Part shown: in pieces, positions 34,749-47,100 of the stretch
Numbering within the stretch: position 1 is the first letter of the stretch
How the letters are laid out: each line of letters opens with the position of its first letter
Assembly: GCA_029204225.1 (NCBI GenBank)
Contig: CM055098.1
Span: forward strand, 48,199,247 to 48,263,246
DNA from: Diphasiastrum complanatum
Lineage: Eukaryota; Streptophyta; Lycopodiopsida; Lycopodiales; Lycopodiaceae
DNA length: 64,000 nucleotides
Direction: 5' to 3'
Program-made: the position numbers and the translations under genes
The notes under the pieces: generated by a model
What the model was told of the DNA's origin: nothing
Seen by the model: the letters and a program-made list of their open reading frames with translations, nothing else
Database searches by the model: none

Positions 34749-35524
34749 ATATCATTCACTTTTTTATTTTACCTCTTCAACATCACTCTTGATAGATTTT
34801 TCAAATATACCAAATATTTCATCAACAAATCAACAACTTTTTTGTATGCATTTTCATTGCCTTCTTTATATCCCTTGCTATTAATAATACCATTTGATTT
34901 TATCACATATTGGGCAATTCACAACCCTATGGGTCTATCTTTTGAAAAAAATAGTTGCTACCAAATATTTGAGCACATGTGCTCATACCTAATGGTTGAA
35001 AGAAAGGCAATTCTAATTTTTAATTCCAATAAGGTAAGGCATTGGTGGTTAGGCAACAAGCATAAACGTGCCAAAAAATTAATAAAAAATATTGATTTTT
35101 GGTGCAAAAAACACAACTTTAAACAACCTCAAACACTTGCTTGAAAGTCCTAAAAAAGGTTAGTAATCCATTTGGGAGGTCAAGTCACCCTCAGGGAAGC
35201 TGACATACAATGCTTTTACAGTTGTAATCACTTCAACCTCAGCCTACGTAAAAAAATAGCTATGTTTTTATAGTAGAAGTTTCAAAAATAGCTCTAAAAT
35301 AATTATTAGCATGCAATTGATTAGGGAAGTTGCCCATAATGTCATGTGCCAAACCCAATCAAATAGCAATAATTATGAAACTAGAAAAAACTTCATGTTT
35401 GTATTAATAAAAGATGGGAAAACTCATCGGAGTAGAAAGGAATGCATGTAGAAAGTGTAAAAGCCATAAGGCGAATTGAGATATTGTACATCAACTATAA
35501 CAAAGCAAAAATCTCACAGAGTAT

Positions 35525-38500
35525 CTATAAACAACCTATTGCTTGATATAAGTCGCTAGTTAAGACAGTTGGAAGTCTAGGTAGTGCAGGAAGCTGTGAA
35601 GCAGCCGTTCCTGCAACTTTGGCATGTCGAAGTATTGCAAGTGCCTGAGTGTGTTGTAAAGTGGTAAAAACTCGTTGACGATAATAAGCCGTAATGATAG
35701 ATAAAGGTGAGGCACCACGTCCTTGAAGCTTCGTTGCAAAACCTGCACAAGGTGATAGAAAATCATCGAATTTCTTATGTAGGCACCCATATGTTTCCAA
35801 GGCAAAAGGAATAAAGTCTTTTCCAGGAGTGCGAAGTGAATAAATCTCGCTCTTTATCTTGAGCTGCATGAGAAGCAGTGGCACCTTGAGTAGTTGAAGC
35901 ACGGCAAAGGAGGTATGGCCGCGAAGGATCAACAACAACAACATTCCCAAGCGTGCGAATCCCCTCGCGCAAAAGAACGAGATCAACTCGACGCCAAGGC
36001 GACTGTGAATCAGACACAAGCAAGATGTGGGTTTGCTCCCGAACAACATGAAAGCCGCACTCATGTGCAATAGATGCCAATACGTCACGAATGGAATCAT
36101 GTGTCGTGGTGCGCTCTCCGCTAGAAGGGCAACGCATGCGATAAGAGCCAATAGAATCAAGAGGGTGACCACATGAACATTTTGTCAAACCTGCCAACAC
36201 TGGATGAGGGAGACCTAACCTAACTCGAAGAGTGGTGACAAACAACTTTGAAAAAAGGTGCAAGAGTGGAACAATAGGGCGCGCAACAAGCCACGCACCA
36301 GCACCTGGGCCTGCACAAGATAGAAGGCGAGCCCAAGTCTCATCGGAAGGTGAATCATTGAGAAGCTGAGTGAAAGCATGTGAGTGGAACCCTGATGAAA
36401 ATACTTTTGAAAATGAGCACGCTGATGGCTAAGCAAAGTCTCAAAGGGAGGCAAAGAAACTCGCACAGGTGGAGGGATGAGATCCTTGGTCGCACGAAGA
36501 TGTTGTTGGAAAGGAAGAATGTTTGTTTACACATGAGCTATTGAATAAAAAAGAATGGGCTTGTTGTCTTGTTGAAACCGGGAGATAGGTGTAGAGGCAA
36601 CAAGGGCCCAACTTCCCAGAAAAGCAACTGCAGCAATAAAAGTTGTGCAAGTAAGACCAATACCTCCTGAAGAAGCGGGAAGAGAAACTTGTCGCTTAAC
36701 GAACTGGCCATTGGGAATATGAAAGGATTTTGAACCCATCAAGCGACCTAGAATATTTGATAAAGTATTATCAAAATCCTGAAGCGAAGCCAAAACATCA
36801 AGAGAGGAAGGAACACACTGTAGAATATAACTTGGCCATTGAGCGAAGCATTGAGTAAGAATCCCTAGAGAAACTTGAGCATTGCCAACTTTTTGGTAGC
36901 AAATCAGCGTGACGAAAATACGCGCCCAAAGTGTCCGCAAAGAGGAAGCTACAAAGTCCGAGAAACCTATAGGAATACCAAGTGCTCGAATCCCATCAAC
37001 CAGAGTATTGAAACCTATAGGTAAAATGAGCTCAGGAAGAAAGCCCTGAGGACACCAAGCAACGCACTTAGAGGGATTCATAGTGAGGCCCAAAGCTGAA
37101 AGTTGTTGAGAGAAATACAGGAAAGCTGGAAAGACGTCGTTAGCAGGTCCCACAATATGCGTGTCATTAGCAATAGAGGAAAACAAACAAGATGGAAAAG
37201 CAGAAGAAGAATCTCGCAATGCTCAAAAGTGTGCCAAAGCAAAAAGAGCACCACCTAAGGGATCACCTTGTCTGATACCATCACCAAAAGGGATAACCAA
37301 AACATTACCTGAGCGAGAAGCGTGACTGAAATATAAAGGCGCATCCATGGAATAAAAAGAGCGAACAAACGGGATGAGTTGAGCGAGTGGACCGTGAGCC
37401 GCATGAAGTTTTTGGAAAATGGCCCCACGGGAAAAGCGTTTTTAACATCCACTTGAAGGACAACCCAATCTGGATGAGGATCCAAGGTAGTGGGCAAAGC
37501 ATGTACGAGTAGCACAACGAAACTGATGAGGAAATAAGTAGTCATGAAAACTGTCACGAAGTTGAAAACCAAGAGCCCTAGAAACCAATCTGTATAAAAC
37601 CTCTCCAACAGCAATAGGACGCACGCCACTGCCAGACTTATCCAAGGTTATCAACTAAGCAGCACCAAGAATACTGAACAATAGAAAGATGAATACGGCC
37701 ACATGCTACGGAAGAGCAAACTTGAAAGAGCAAACCAAACCTGTTAGCCGAATCAGCAAGAGAGAAATAATCATGAAGATGCTCGAAAACCATAGCAGAA
37801 GGTCCCCCAGTTGACAGATGAGGGCTGTGCAAAAAAACATTAAGAAAATGAGATTCTGAGAGCTACAGATTGGAATTAGGTTCAAAGTCCTCAACAAAAG
37901 AGGGAAGACAATCATTTGTCGGTGGATGAAGAAGCTCCAAAGCCTGAAGGGTGCCAACAGAAGGAGCCACTGGACTTGTAGGAGCTAAAGCACGAGCTGC
38001 ATGAGAATACTCACTCATTTGTCCAAGTAAAATAAAGCGACGCAACTGACAATGAACAGGGGGTATAGAAACACCATCCGAAGTAGAATCTCGTTGAGCA
38101 TGACAGTGAAGGAAATGCTCTTCTTGCAGATTTTCTCAATCTCCTGACATAAAGCGACGAATCCTGTTGTGAGATTTCTTGTGACCAGCATCACCACCCT
38201 GAGGAGGCAGAGGCAAGCACAAGAGAAGAAAAAGCAAAAAGACATGCCAAGCTGTGGTATCAGAAGGGTTGGAAGCCAGACAAGACAAAGGTCAGGACAA
38301 AGCTCTCTAAACGTCTAAGCGCAAGGCAAAGGGTATGTGGGCATAAAGATGAGGCCGAGGAAAACCTAAGTGAAAAGCGGTCAAAATATCAAGGGAGCGA
38401 ATCTAGGTCCAAGCCGAGTCAGGTGGCGAAGTGGGAGCAGGATGAGGTGCAAGGTCGACATGGGTTAATGCGAAGTGGGAGCAAGATGAGCTGCCGACGA

Positions 38501-38740
38501 AAAGCAGAACAAGTGTATGGCGATAAAGAGCGGCACCTTGCACACAAAGGCGACCACAGCCCGCACATGGAACATGGGGTGGAGAAGAGGAAGACAGAGA
38601 AAGCTGAGAAACTGAAAGAGAAGAAGACAGGTGGTGGCGGCGGACAGTATGGCGCCACCTAGCCAGAGGAAACAAGCAAGGAATCCGCAACATCACGGTG
38701 GGCTTCACGATGTGCGCATGAAAGGGAAGCACTGGAAATA
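35525..38740 (-). pseudogene. RLE-type non-LTR retrotransposon (zinc finger, RT, restriction-like endonuclease)
   Basis: Minus-strand LINE remnant, broken into about seven frames. From the 5' end: a zinc-finger-like PHVPCAGCGRLCVQGAALYRH (near 38570); a linker with EYSHAARALAPTSPVAPS (near 37995); RT beginning STGGPSAMVFEHLHDYFSL (near 37800), LDKSGSGVRPIAVGEVLYRL (near 37635), WVVLQVDVKNAF (near 37450), and ANDTHIVGPAND (near 37160), where the usual A-D-D-T reads A-N-D-T; thumb-like ALGIPIGF (near 36970) and a LPASSGGIGL motif (near 36670). After RT comes a Cys/His cluster, CSCGHPLDSIGSYRMRC (near 36165), and a nuclease-like RRVDLVL plus VVVVDP (near 35980-35920), ending TSDLYQAIGCL at 35525. 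This order is that of single-ORF LINEs with a restriction-like endonuclease, unlike L1. No poly(A) or target duplication was located. Confidence 0.8.
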
Positions 38741-38999
38741 TGGTCTAAAGGTGAAGCATGTCTCCTTTCTCCACGCCGAGCAGGAGGATTGAAATCTGTG
38801 AGTTGCAAAGGATGAGAAGATTTTTGAGGAACCATATTGACAAGTATGATCCCAACTGTAAAATAGCACGAGGAATGCACAGGCAAAAGGCAAAATGTAA
38901 AGCAGAGACAAGAACACAAGCTTTGTTTTCTAAAACCAAGAGGACTATCCTCAAACTATACTTGAAAAGAGGGAAAATAGCTTCTACAGCAAGAAACAG

Positions 39000-40141
39000 A
39001 TGAAACTGTTGGTAGTCGCTGGTTGGAAAAACAAGCTGGAAGCCCGTGCCCTGTCACCTGCCTGTGGCAATATTTGCGAGAAGTGACTGTTGTTAACGAT
39101 CCAAAGCGTTCTTTGCAGGCAATTCAAAGGAGCTAACACTTCAAAACTCAGAATTTGTCCCTTTCCTACGAAACACAGACCTCACTGGAGCAAAAGCCTG
39201 TAAAGCAAAAGTCTTGGAGGGCGCCTATCTCATAAGATTGCTTCCTAGAATGTTTCTGTCTCTGTCTAGTATCAATCACAGCATTACCATCATCCGCATA
39301 TTCCCTTCGTCATCAGAAAGAACAGCATAACCATTTATCTGAACGTGTCCCTTGTTATTTTTTCTCTTGAAATGATTCCTTTGGTATTAGATTGTGAGAT
39401 CCTTGCAGTAGGCACAATCACTGATGTTGGAAAGACAACCACATCAGCAGACTCTGAGCTTTGCCAACACAATCAGTATCAGGTTTACAGCTTTCCGATT
39501 GATTCTTGCAAAGTGGAATGACCCTAAATTACTATATTCTAACCTCAATCTACTGATTTCTAACCCCAGAATACTGATTCTATCGCAATCTACTAAAATC
39601 TGACCCCAAATTATTGATCTCTAACCCCAATTTACTAGTTCCTGGTCGACAACTGCTAACGTCACTTGATCGGGTCTGGCCACTGAAGCAACTGGGGTTT
39701 TCACCCAAAGAGCCTGATATCTTTTCCCTATAGAGAACGGTTTTTTGTGAAATCAAACTCTGCAGGAGGGCGATTCCCTGGTGCGAATCAGTCCGCAGGT
39801 GGCCGCTGACAGCCGTGGGCGATTCAGTCTGCAGGTGGCCGCTGATAATCTTCTATAATGCCTTCACAAGTGGCAGATGCATGTAGCGGAGGAGTAGTGG
39901 AGTGAATCTGATTTGTTCTCTAGCTACGAGCTTTTGTAGGTACTAGAAGCGGAGGAACAGCGCTGGCTGCGAGCTTTTGTATGCTTCATCAGTTCGATTA
40001 GCTAGTGTTTCTTCTAAACCAGCTACTTCGCTTTTTGTTAGTTGGAGTCTTGTTTGTGTTTCTCAACACACAGCAGGGATAACGCTCTTGTTCATCCTTC
40101 TTTTGCAGGTGCTTCTGCTCTAATTTTTTCAAACAGATATC
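39000..40141. other. Unrecognised spacer between two LINE-like regions
   Basis: No coding domain. A short repeat, GTCTGCAGGTGGCCGCTGA (39827-39846), has a near copy at 39789-39808. AACCCCAATCTACT-like strings recur at 39540-39640. Confidence 0.4.
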
Positions 40142-40500
40142 TTTTGTGTGTTTCTCAACACGCAGCTGGTCTGTTGTTCTGGTTCCTTGGCTTTTACGCC
40201 CCGCCCTAGCCATTTCTTTTTTGCAACTACTCATCCCCTGCAGTTCTGAACTCAGTCTCAATGTTAAGCTCCTTCCTCGGTTTCTGATTATGTTGCTTCT
40301 TTCGAGTACGATTTTTTTTCTCGACAGCTTCCGTTTTGTGTGTTTTTTAACACATAGCTAATCTGGTGTTCTTGTTCTCTGGCTTGTGTGCCCTAGCCAT
40401 CTCTACTTTATTGTACACATTCCTTCCCTACAGTTCTGAACTCTATTCCAATGTTGGTCTTTCTTCCTCGGTTTATGATCTTGTTGCTTCTTTCAAGAAT
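40142..40500 (+). repeat. 192 bp tandem repeat upstream of a short ORF
   Basis: Two diverged copies starting TTTTGTGTGTTT at 40142 and 40334 share CAGTTCTGAACTC and TCTTCCTCGGTTT-like blocks and end GTTGCTTCTTTC. A weaker partial third copy precedes them (near 40050). Tandem 5' repeats like these are known from some LINE promoters. Confidence 0.7.
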
Positions 40501-40523
40501 GTTTTTCTTCATCATGTCCACTC

Positions 40524-40712
40524 ATGGCAAGTCACTATAAGAAGCGCGACAAGGCTGCTCCACCTCGCTCTTCTCCCAGAGCTCATAGTTTTTCCCACAG
40601 ACACGTCAAATTGGATCCTAATCCTACTTTTATTAGTGCTCCAAATAACATCCCCATGAACTCTAAGGGCCAGGGGCTCCCTCTCCCTTCTGCCATTAGC
40701 TATAGAGGTGCA
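40524..40712 (+). pseudogene. Short ORF start, possibly LINE ORF1, cut by gypsy junction
   Basis: Reads MASHYKKRDKAAPPRSSPRA, basic and Pro/Ser-rich, for about 63 codons. It is interrupted near 40712, where antisense gypsy integrase begins. A basic N-terminus behind tandem 5' repeats would fit a LINE ORF1, but there is no recognisable domain, so this is a guess. It could equally be a truncated host exon. Confidence 0.3.
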
Positions 40713-43087
40713 TCGTGATCACTCCGGGTTTTAGGGAGTCCAATCACAAAATTTATTGAAATACTTTCTCATTTTTTATTGGGAATTTCCAAGGGATGTA
40801 AAAGACCCGCAACTTTGAGTCTTTCTGCTTTGTTTTGTTGGCATTGTTCACAACTTTGAACGTATGCCTCCACATGACCTTTCATTTTAGGCCAGAAGAA
40901 ATTCTGCCTAACAAGGTCAAGTGTCCTCTGTATGCCTGGGTGACCAACACAAGGGTTGTCATGACACTGCTGCAGGATTTGGGCCCGCAAGTCTTCCCTA
41001 TTCGGCACACGAACCTTTCCCTTTCAAAAAAGCAGGTCATTCCTTATGGAATAGTCTTCAAGTAACTTATCATTACGGGATTGCTTGGGATTCTGCATCC
41101 CAAGGTCATCACTAGATCTAGAATTCATGTCAGGACATCTAGCCAGATGCGACCAAAAAACCTATCGGTTCGACAAAGATCCCGTAGTGAAAGATACAAA
41201 TCAGATTGGATCTCAGCAAAGCATAAGTGATTAATCTCTCCAATCTGGCTCAAGGCATCGGCAACACAGTTCGACGTACCTTTACGATACTTAATGTTGA
41301 AGACAAACTCCTGAATGAGTTTCGACCATCTAGCCTTACGGCCACGAAGGTCCTTAGCATCACATATATACTTAAGGGATTGGTGATCAATCATTACCGT
41401 AAATCTGGCACCATAAAGATAATGCCTCCAGATTTTTAACGCGTGAATGACTGCAAAAGCTCCTTCTCATAAGTAGAATACCTCTAAGCAGGATCCAGCT
41501 TCTTGCTTTCAAAAGCAACTGGTCTACCGTCCTGATAAAGGACCGCTCCAACAGCAAAGTCGCTAGCATCCGTATCAACCACAAAGGGCCAGTTAGGGTC
41601 GACAATATGCAAAATTGGAGCCGTAGAAACGCAGTGCTTGAGAGTCTCAAAACTCTTATTCATTTCATCCGTCCACGTTATCAATGGACTTTTTTTGCGG
41701 CTACAATTTTTCTTCACCCCCTTAAGAACGTTCGTCAAGGGCAATTCTATTAAGGCATAGTCCAAAATGAACCTGTGAAAGAATCCTGTGAAGCCCAAAA
41801 AGAATTTCACATCACGAATTGTCAAAGGCCTTGGCCATTCTCGCACCTTGCGGACTTTGTCATAATCGATTTCAAGACCTTTATCCGATATGACATGGCC
41901 CAGGTGTTTGAGTTTAGTTTGGAAGAACTCACACTTCGACTCCTTCGCATAGAGCTTTTCTTGCCTTAGAAGATCTAAGACAATACGAAAATGCTCTTCA
42001 TGCTCCTCAAGGGTCCGACTATAAATTAATATGTCATCCAAATACACCACCACAAACTTTCCTAGATATGGACGAAGAATATCGTTCATCATCTGTTAGA
42101 AAGTGGCAAGCGCATTCGTGAGTCCAAAGGGTAACACTAAAAACTCATAATGGCCATATCTGGATCGAAATCCAGTCTTAGAAACATTTTTGCTCCTAAT
42201 CCTTATCTGATGGTATCCTGATCTAAGATCAATCTTGGAGAAATACTTAGCCCCATTCAGACGATCCATAAGATCATCCATCCTAGGTAAGGGATATCTG
42301 TTTTTGATGGTTAAATCATTTAACTTTTTAAAGTCACCACACAAATGTGTGCCGCCATCCTTTTTACTAACTAAAAGGATTGGTGCTCCCCAAGGGGACT
42401 TACTAGGCCGTATGTGGCCCATCCTAAGGAGTTCTTGTAACTGCTTAGAAATTTCATCCTCTTCCTTGATGCTAACCCTGTATGGAAAAAGAGATACAGG
42501 TTGGCTTCCAGAAGACAACTCTATCTGATGGTCACCACTCCTTTGGGGAGGTAGGCCATCAGGGAGTTTATCAGGAAAAACATCGTTATATTCTTGCCTA
42601 AGTTTGTTAAATATTATTCCTTCAGGTGAGTTAACACAAGGGATTATTTACAGGCACATTCAAAGGCGAATGCGATAAATCAATATTTAGACTCTGGACT
42701 GCATGGTCATCCACATAAATTTCATCTTTCAAAAAACAAAGATAAACTTTATTACCAGAATCGTTCAAATATTCTACAACTTCTAAAGCAGATATCAAAG
42801 GATCAAAAGGCCTATTTACATCGCCTTTTAGCTCAACCAACGAGCCTTTATGCAAAAAAAAAATACTATGAGTAACATAATCTTTTCTTAAAGACTCGTT
42901 TTTAGAATAAAACCATTCTTTTCCTAAGATTATGTCTACGCTATCCAAGTTCATAAAATGAAAATCTAGCGGTTCAACATAATTTTGAATTTGAAGCGGC
43001 AGCTAAGGAACAAGCTGATCCCAAGCTTGTCGATCTTCCCCCGACGCCATTTTCACCACATACAAGTGATTACTTGGCACGGTAGCC
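40708..43087 (-). pseudogene. Old gypsy pol: protease end, RT, RNase H, integrase start
   Basis: Minus-strand continuation of the gag at 49287-50491, separated from it by the nested young element. From 43087 down: the protease second half (SVDIILGKEWFYS near 42950), RT ([49 protein letters not shown], and intact YLDDILIYS near 42030), RNase H ([13 protein letters not shown] near 41570, MIDHQSLKYICDAKDLRGRK at 41394), and the integrase zinc region (HDNPCVGHPGIQRTL ... CEQCQQNKAERL, 40960-40830). It runs to the start of the integrase core (ESISINFVIGLPKT), where a Trp codon has become TGA near 40767. It is lost at about 40708, so most of integrase and the 3' LTR are missing. Several stops and shifts (near 43010, 42640, 42095, 41490). 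Confidence 0.88.
43083..43087. repeat. Target-site duplication, left (TAGCC)
   Basis: TAGCC immediately before the 5' LTR, repeated at 49287-49291 right after the 3' LTR. Confidence 0.95.
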
Positions 43088-43445
43088 TGTTACGAGCTCG
43101 TAACCAGTGCCGAACCCTAGAGAACACAGATAGGTCAGATACCACAGTCAGGGTCGTGTCCAGCGTACATGACCAACAAGGCAAGACAGTGTGAGTAGTG
43201 TGCCCCAGCACGATCCATAGCCATGGCGGGCCTAACACAGCCTAGGGACCCTGTCAGCAGGATAGGGCCCCCAGTTGGGTCCCGACGTGCAGTCGGCCAC
43301 GTCAGTGCCACGTGGCCGACACTTGGCAGTAGCATGCTACCAGTCCTCACACTGGGCTAGGAGGGGCTTACTCTATATCAGGGAGTAGGCAAGGTTGGGT
43401 GGATCAGTTAGTGTTTGCCCTACTATGGTGTTAGGAGCTATTACA
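43088..43445 (+). repeat. 5' LTR of young chromovirus
   Basis: TG...CA ends (TGTTACGAG ... GAGCTATTACA). Positions 43089-43104 form a perfect 16-base palindrome, GTTACGAGCTCGTAAC. A TATA-like CTCTATATCAGG lies near 43372. Confidence 0.95.
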
Positions 43446-43446
43446 C

Positions 43447-43460
43447 TGGTATCAGAGCCA
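43447..43460 (+). other. Primer binding site (tRNA-iMet)
   Basis: TGGTATCAGAGCCA, exact complement of the initiator Met tRNA 3' end as used by many plant retrotransposons, one base after the LTR. Confidence 0.93.
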
Positions 43461-44138
43461 TCTCCATCCTAGGGAGTTCAGGACAGCAGTAGCGAAAGCT
43501 ATCAGAAGATAGGAAGTGTTTCTCAGATTCTCAGAGAGGAATAGAGGAGGAGGATCGCTGTAGGAGCAGCCTTCAAACTTCTGATTTCCACTGAGAAATC
43601 ACAGTAGCAAGGAGTCAGATTCCAAGTGTAGGTAACTCGCTGAAAAAACAGCTGTTTCTCACTGAGTTCAGAGGATTCTCTATAGTTTTCCCAGCGAAAT
43701 TCGAGTAGGAAGAAGCCAGCACCTCCATCGCTGTACAGTCAGAGACCTACATCCGATTTCCAGGGAAAAAGTTACTGGTTCTCAGCGAGTTGGAAGCCAA
43801 AAAAGAGGATTCCTACCAGATCAGCGAGTAGGAGACTTCTGAAATTTCAGAATTCAGAAGGGTTTTTGGACTTCAGATTTGCCATCAGACCAGCGAGCTA
43901 CTATCCTCAAAAAACCGAGAAATTTAGCACCGTTTTGAAGCCTCAAACTGGCATTTTTCGGAACAGCAGGTCTGAAATCATGGGGAAAAGAGCTGAAAGG
44001 GTTCCTCTTCATTCTTTTTTTGGAAGTACAGTCCTCAGAAACAGCTAAGTCATCTTTCCTTTCCCTTGTACAGTTGTAAATTAGTCTTTTAGACTTTTTT
44101 CCTTCAGAAGTTAAGGTAGCTCTCTTTCAGTTTCGAAG
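43461..44138 (+). other. Untranslated leader of young chromovirus
   Basis: About 680 bases between primer site and Gag-Pol ATG. AT- and purine-rich with repeated ATTTCAGA/GATTCTCAGA-type strings. A 60-codon ORF at 43866-44048 is probably incidental. Confidence 0.7.
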
Positions 44139-47100
44139 ATGACCACTCCTCAGGGACCTGATCAACCCCAGGAGAGAGGCTTCGACGAACTTGAAACAGA
44201 AGCCTTGGCTTACAGAAAAGGGAAGGAACCCATGGAAGTAGAAGAACAGGAACAGTTCGCCGAAGAACTCGACGAACTGGTTACCAAGGAGCAGTTCCTC
44301 CAATTGGTAACAGAAGTGGATGAACTGAAGCTGGCATTAGCCAATTTCAAGTCCAGTGTGGACGACTCGTTCGCTGAACTCAAAAACTTGTTTTTGAGTT
44401 CCGCGAAAGGAAGCCTTCCCTCCACTTCTCAGTTATCCCCTTCTCCACTTCCATCAGTTTCGGGTGAGACTTTACGGTCTCACCCCAGTGTTTTTAAAGA
44501 TTTAAAGCCTCCTACTTTTAATGGGAAAGAGAAGGATAGAAATGCAGATATTCTACAAACCTTCCTCAGCAAATGGAAGAACATTCATGCTCTTAAACAG
44601 ACCCCTGACCATTTGCAAGCAATTGAGGCCAGTCTTTCTTTAGGGCCTATGGCCTATAAGTGGTGGTTAAATCTCCAGGAGACTGGGCAGACTCCCCGGT
44701 CATGGAAAGCTTTTGAAGAAGCTTTCCTAAGAGAATTTCTACCAGAGAATGAACTTGATAGAGCCTGGGAAGCCTGGGAAAGAACAGTAATGGACAAGTC
44801 CCTCATCCAATATATCTCGCAGTATCGAGAGGCAATTTTAAAGATTAAAAATATGGATGACTATCAAAAAATCAGGGGATTTGTCCGTGGCCTCAAAGAT
44901 GAATATAAAGTAGAGGTCCAGAGAAACTCGCCTACTACCCTTGAGCAAGCTCTCAGATATGCTCAAATCTATGATGATTCAGTGGGTAGGAAGAGAGCGA
45001 GACAGCAACCACTTTCTGAGCAGCTTCCTCAGAAAGACTTTCAATTTAAAAAGAAATTTTTAAAAAGAAAGAAAGAAGATAAATTTAAAGGTGAAGCTCC
45101 TCAGAAACGCCCTTCACTCATACAGCCCTTAAAACCAGATGATTTTGAGAAAGCCAAACAAGAACGTTTGTGCTTTGTGTGTATGGGCAAGGGACACACA
45201 GTCAGACAGTGTCCCAAGGGGCCTTTCACTAAAAAAGATAAAAAACAAGTTCATCTTGTTCAGACTGTATGTTTCCCCAGTAACTCGGCAGCTTCCGAGA
45301 TCAAAGTGTATCATGAAGATCATGAACACTGTTGCCAACTGACCTCTGCAATGCTAGCGAGACCCTTCAGCTTTGGGCCGCATGACCTAGTACGTATGCA
45401 TGGGAAAGTTGGTAACCAGTCAGTAAGAGTCATGGTTGATGATGGGGCAACCCATAATTTCATCAACCACACCCTGGTTAAAAAGCTTAAACTACCAGAA
45501 GTACCTAGTCAGCATAGGTACATAGTTTCATTAGCTAAGGGTGAAGATAAAAAAATATGGGAAACTATGGTAAGTAAGTTAAATCTTGGTATTCAGGGGT
45601 ACCAAGATCAAATAAACTTTCAGATAATGCACCTGGATCGAACAAACATTGTTCTCGGGAGAGATTGGCTCTACAGTTTAGGACCTTCCCTCCACAGAAA
45701 CTATCAGGAGAACACCCTCAGCTTTCAGTATAAAGGCCGAGAGATCCAGTTGCATGGGGAGCATGATGTTCCCAACAGCCCTATGGTCTGCAGTTCAGAG
45801 CTCTGTCAGCTAATCGGAGACGAAGACCATCAGGTATTCTTATGTGACTTTCAGTTTATTCCTGAAGTTTCTATTTCCAGTTCTATTCAGCAGAAAATCA
45901 GTAAATTAGAAACTTTATTGTCTAAATTTAAAGATGTTTTTCCTGAAGATTTGCCACATGATTTACCACCTAGCAGAGAGGTAGATCATGTAATAAACCT
46001 AGTACCAGGTACAGCACCTGTTTCTAAACCTCCGTATCGGGTCAGCCGAACAGAGGATGAAGAAATAACTAGGCAGTTAACAGACTATCTTGGGAAAGGC
46101 CAAATTCAGACCAGTAGTTCACCATGGGCCTCACCAGTCCTATTGGTGAAAAAGAAGGAGGGGTCTATGCGTCTTTGCGTAGATTACAGAGCCCTCAATA
46201 AAGTCACAATTAAGAATAAATACCCTATGTCTCGGGCAGACGAGTTGTTTGATCAACTCGACGGGGCTAAGTTTTTCAGCAAAATAGACCTTAGATCGGG
46301 ATATCATCAAGTCCGTATAAAATCGGAAGATGTCTCGAAAATAGCTTTTAGGACTCGTCACGGTCATTATGAGTTTAAGGTGATGCCATTTGGGCTCACA
46401 AATGCTCCAGCTACCTTTATGACCTTGATGAACAGTGTCCTCGGACCATACTTGGGTAAGTTTGTAGTCGTATTTTTAGATGACATCCTCGTCTACAGCA
46501 AAACGAGGAAGGAGCATCTAAAACACCTCAGAAAGGTGTTTCGACTGCTCAGAAAGCATAAGCTTTATGCTAAACAATCCAAGTGTGAATTCTTCGTTGA
46601 AGAAGTAGCATATTTGGGTCACATTATCTCTTCAGATGGGATTAAGATGGACCCAAATAAGGTTAAAGCCATACTCAGTTGGCTGAGACCTCAGAATATT
46701 TTGGAACTTCAAATCTTTCTTGGTCTGGCGGGATATTACAGACGATTTGTCAAGGAATATGCTCAGATAGCAGTCCCTATGACAAATCTTCTTAAGGGGA
46801 AGGGAAAGGAGTTCATTTGGGAGTCCGCACAACAGGAGAGCTTTGATGCTCTCAAAACAGCCTTAGCTACAGCACCAGTCTTAAAAGTCGTCGACCCCAA
46901 TCAGCCATTTGTGGTCGAAACAGATGCTAGCGACTTTGCAGTAGGTGCTGTGCTAACTCAGGGTGGACGACCAGTTGCGTTCGAGAGTAAAAAACTCGAG
47001 CCAGCACAAACTAGGTATAGTGCCTATGAAAAGGAACTCTTTTCTATAGTCCATGCCCTTAAGACTTGGAGGCATTATTTGTATGGTGCCAACTTTGAGG

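Larger units (their letters stand above)
30111..35524. other. Long non-coding stretch
   Basis: About 5.4 kb, AT-rich. Only short chance ORFs, apart from a 60-codon minus ORF at 30514-30696 that I do not recognise. It holds three diverged ~110 bp direct repeats (32260-32580) and two CT microsatellites. No LTR, tRNA or coding domain was identified. Confidence 0.45.

Noticed and set aside
34300-35144. ORFs with long Ser-Leu runs
   Set aside because: Translation of CT microsatellites.
38423-39003. Plus-strand charged ORFs
   Set aside because: Antisense of the RLE LINE N-terminal region.
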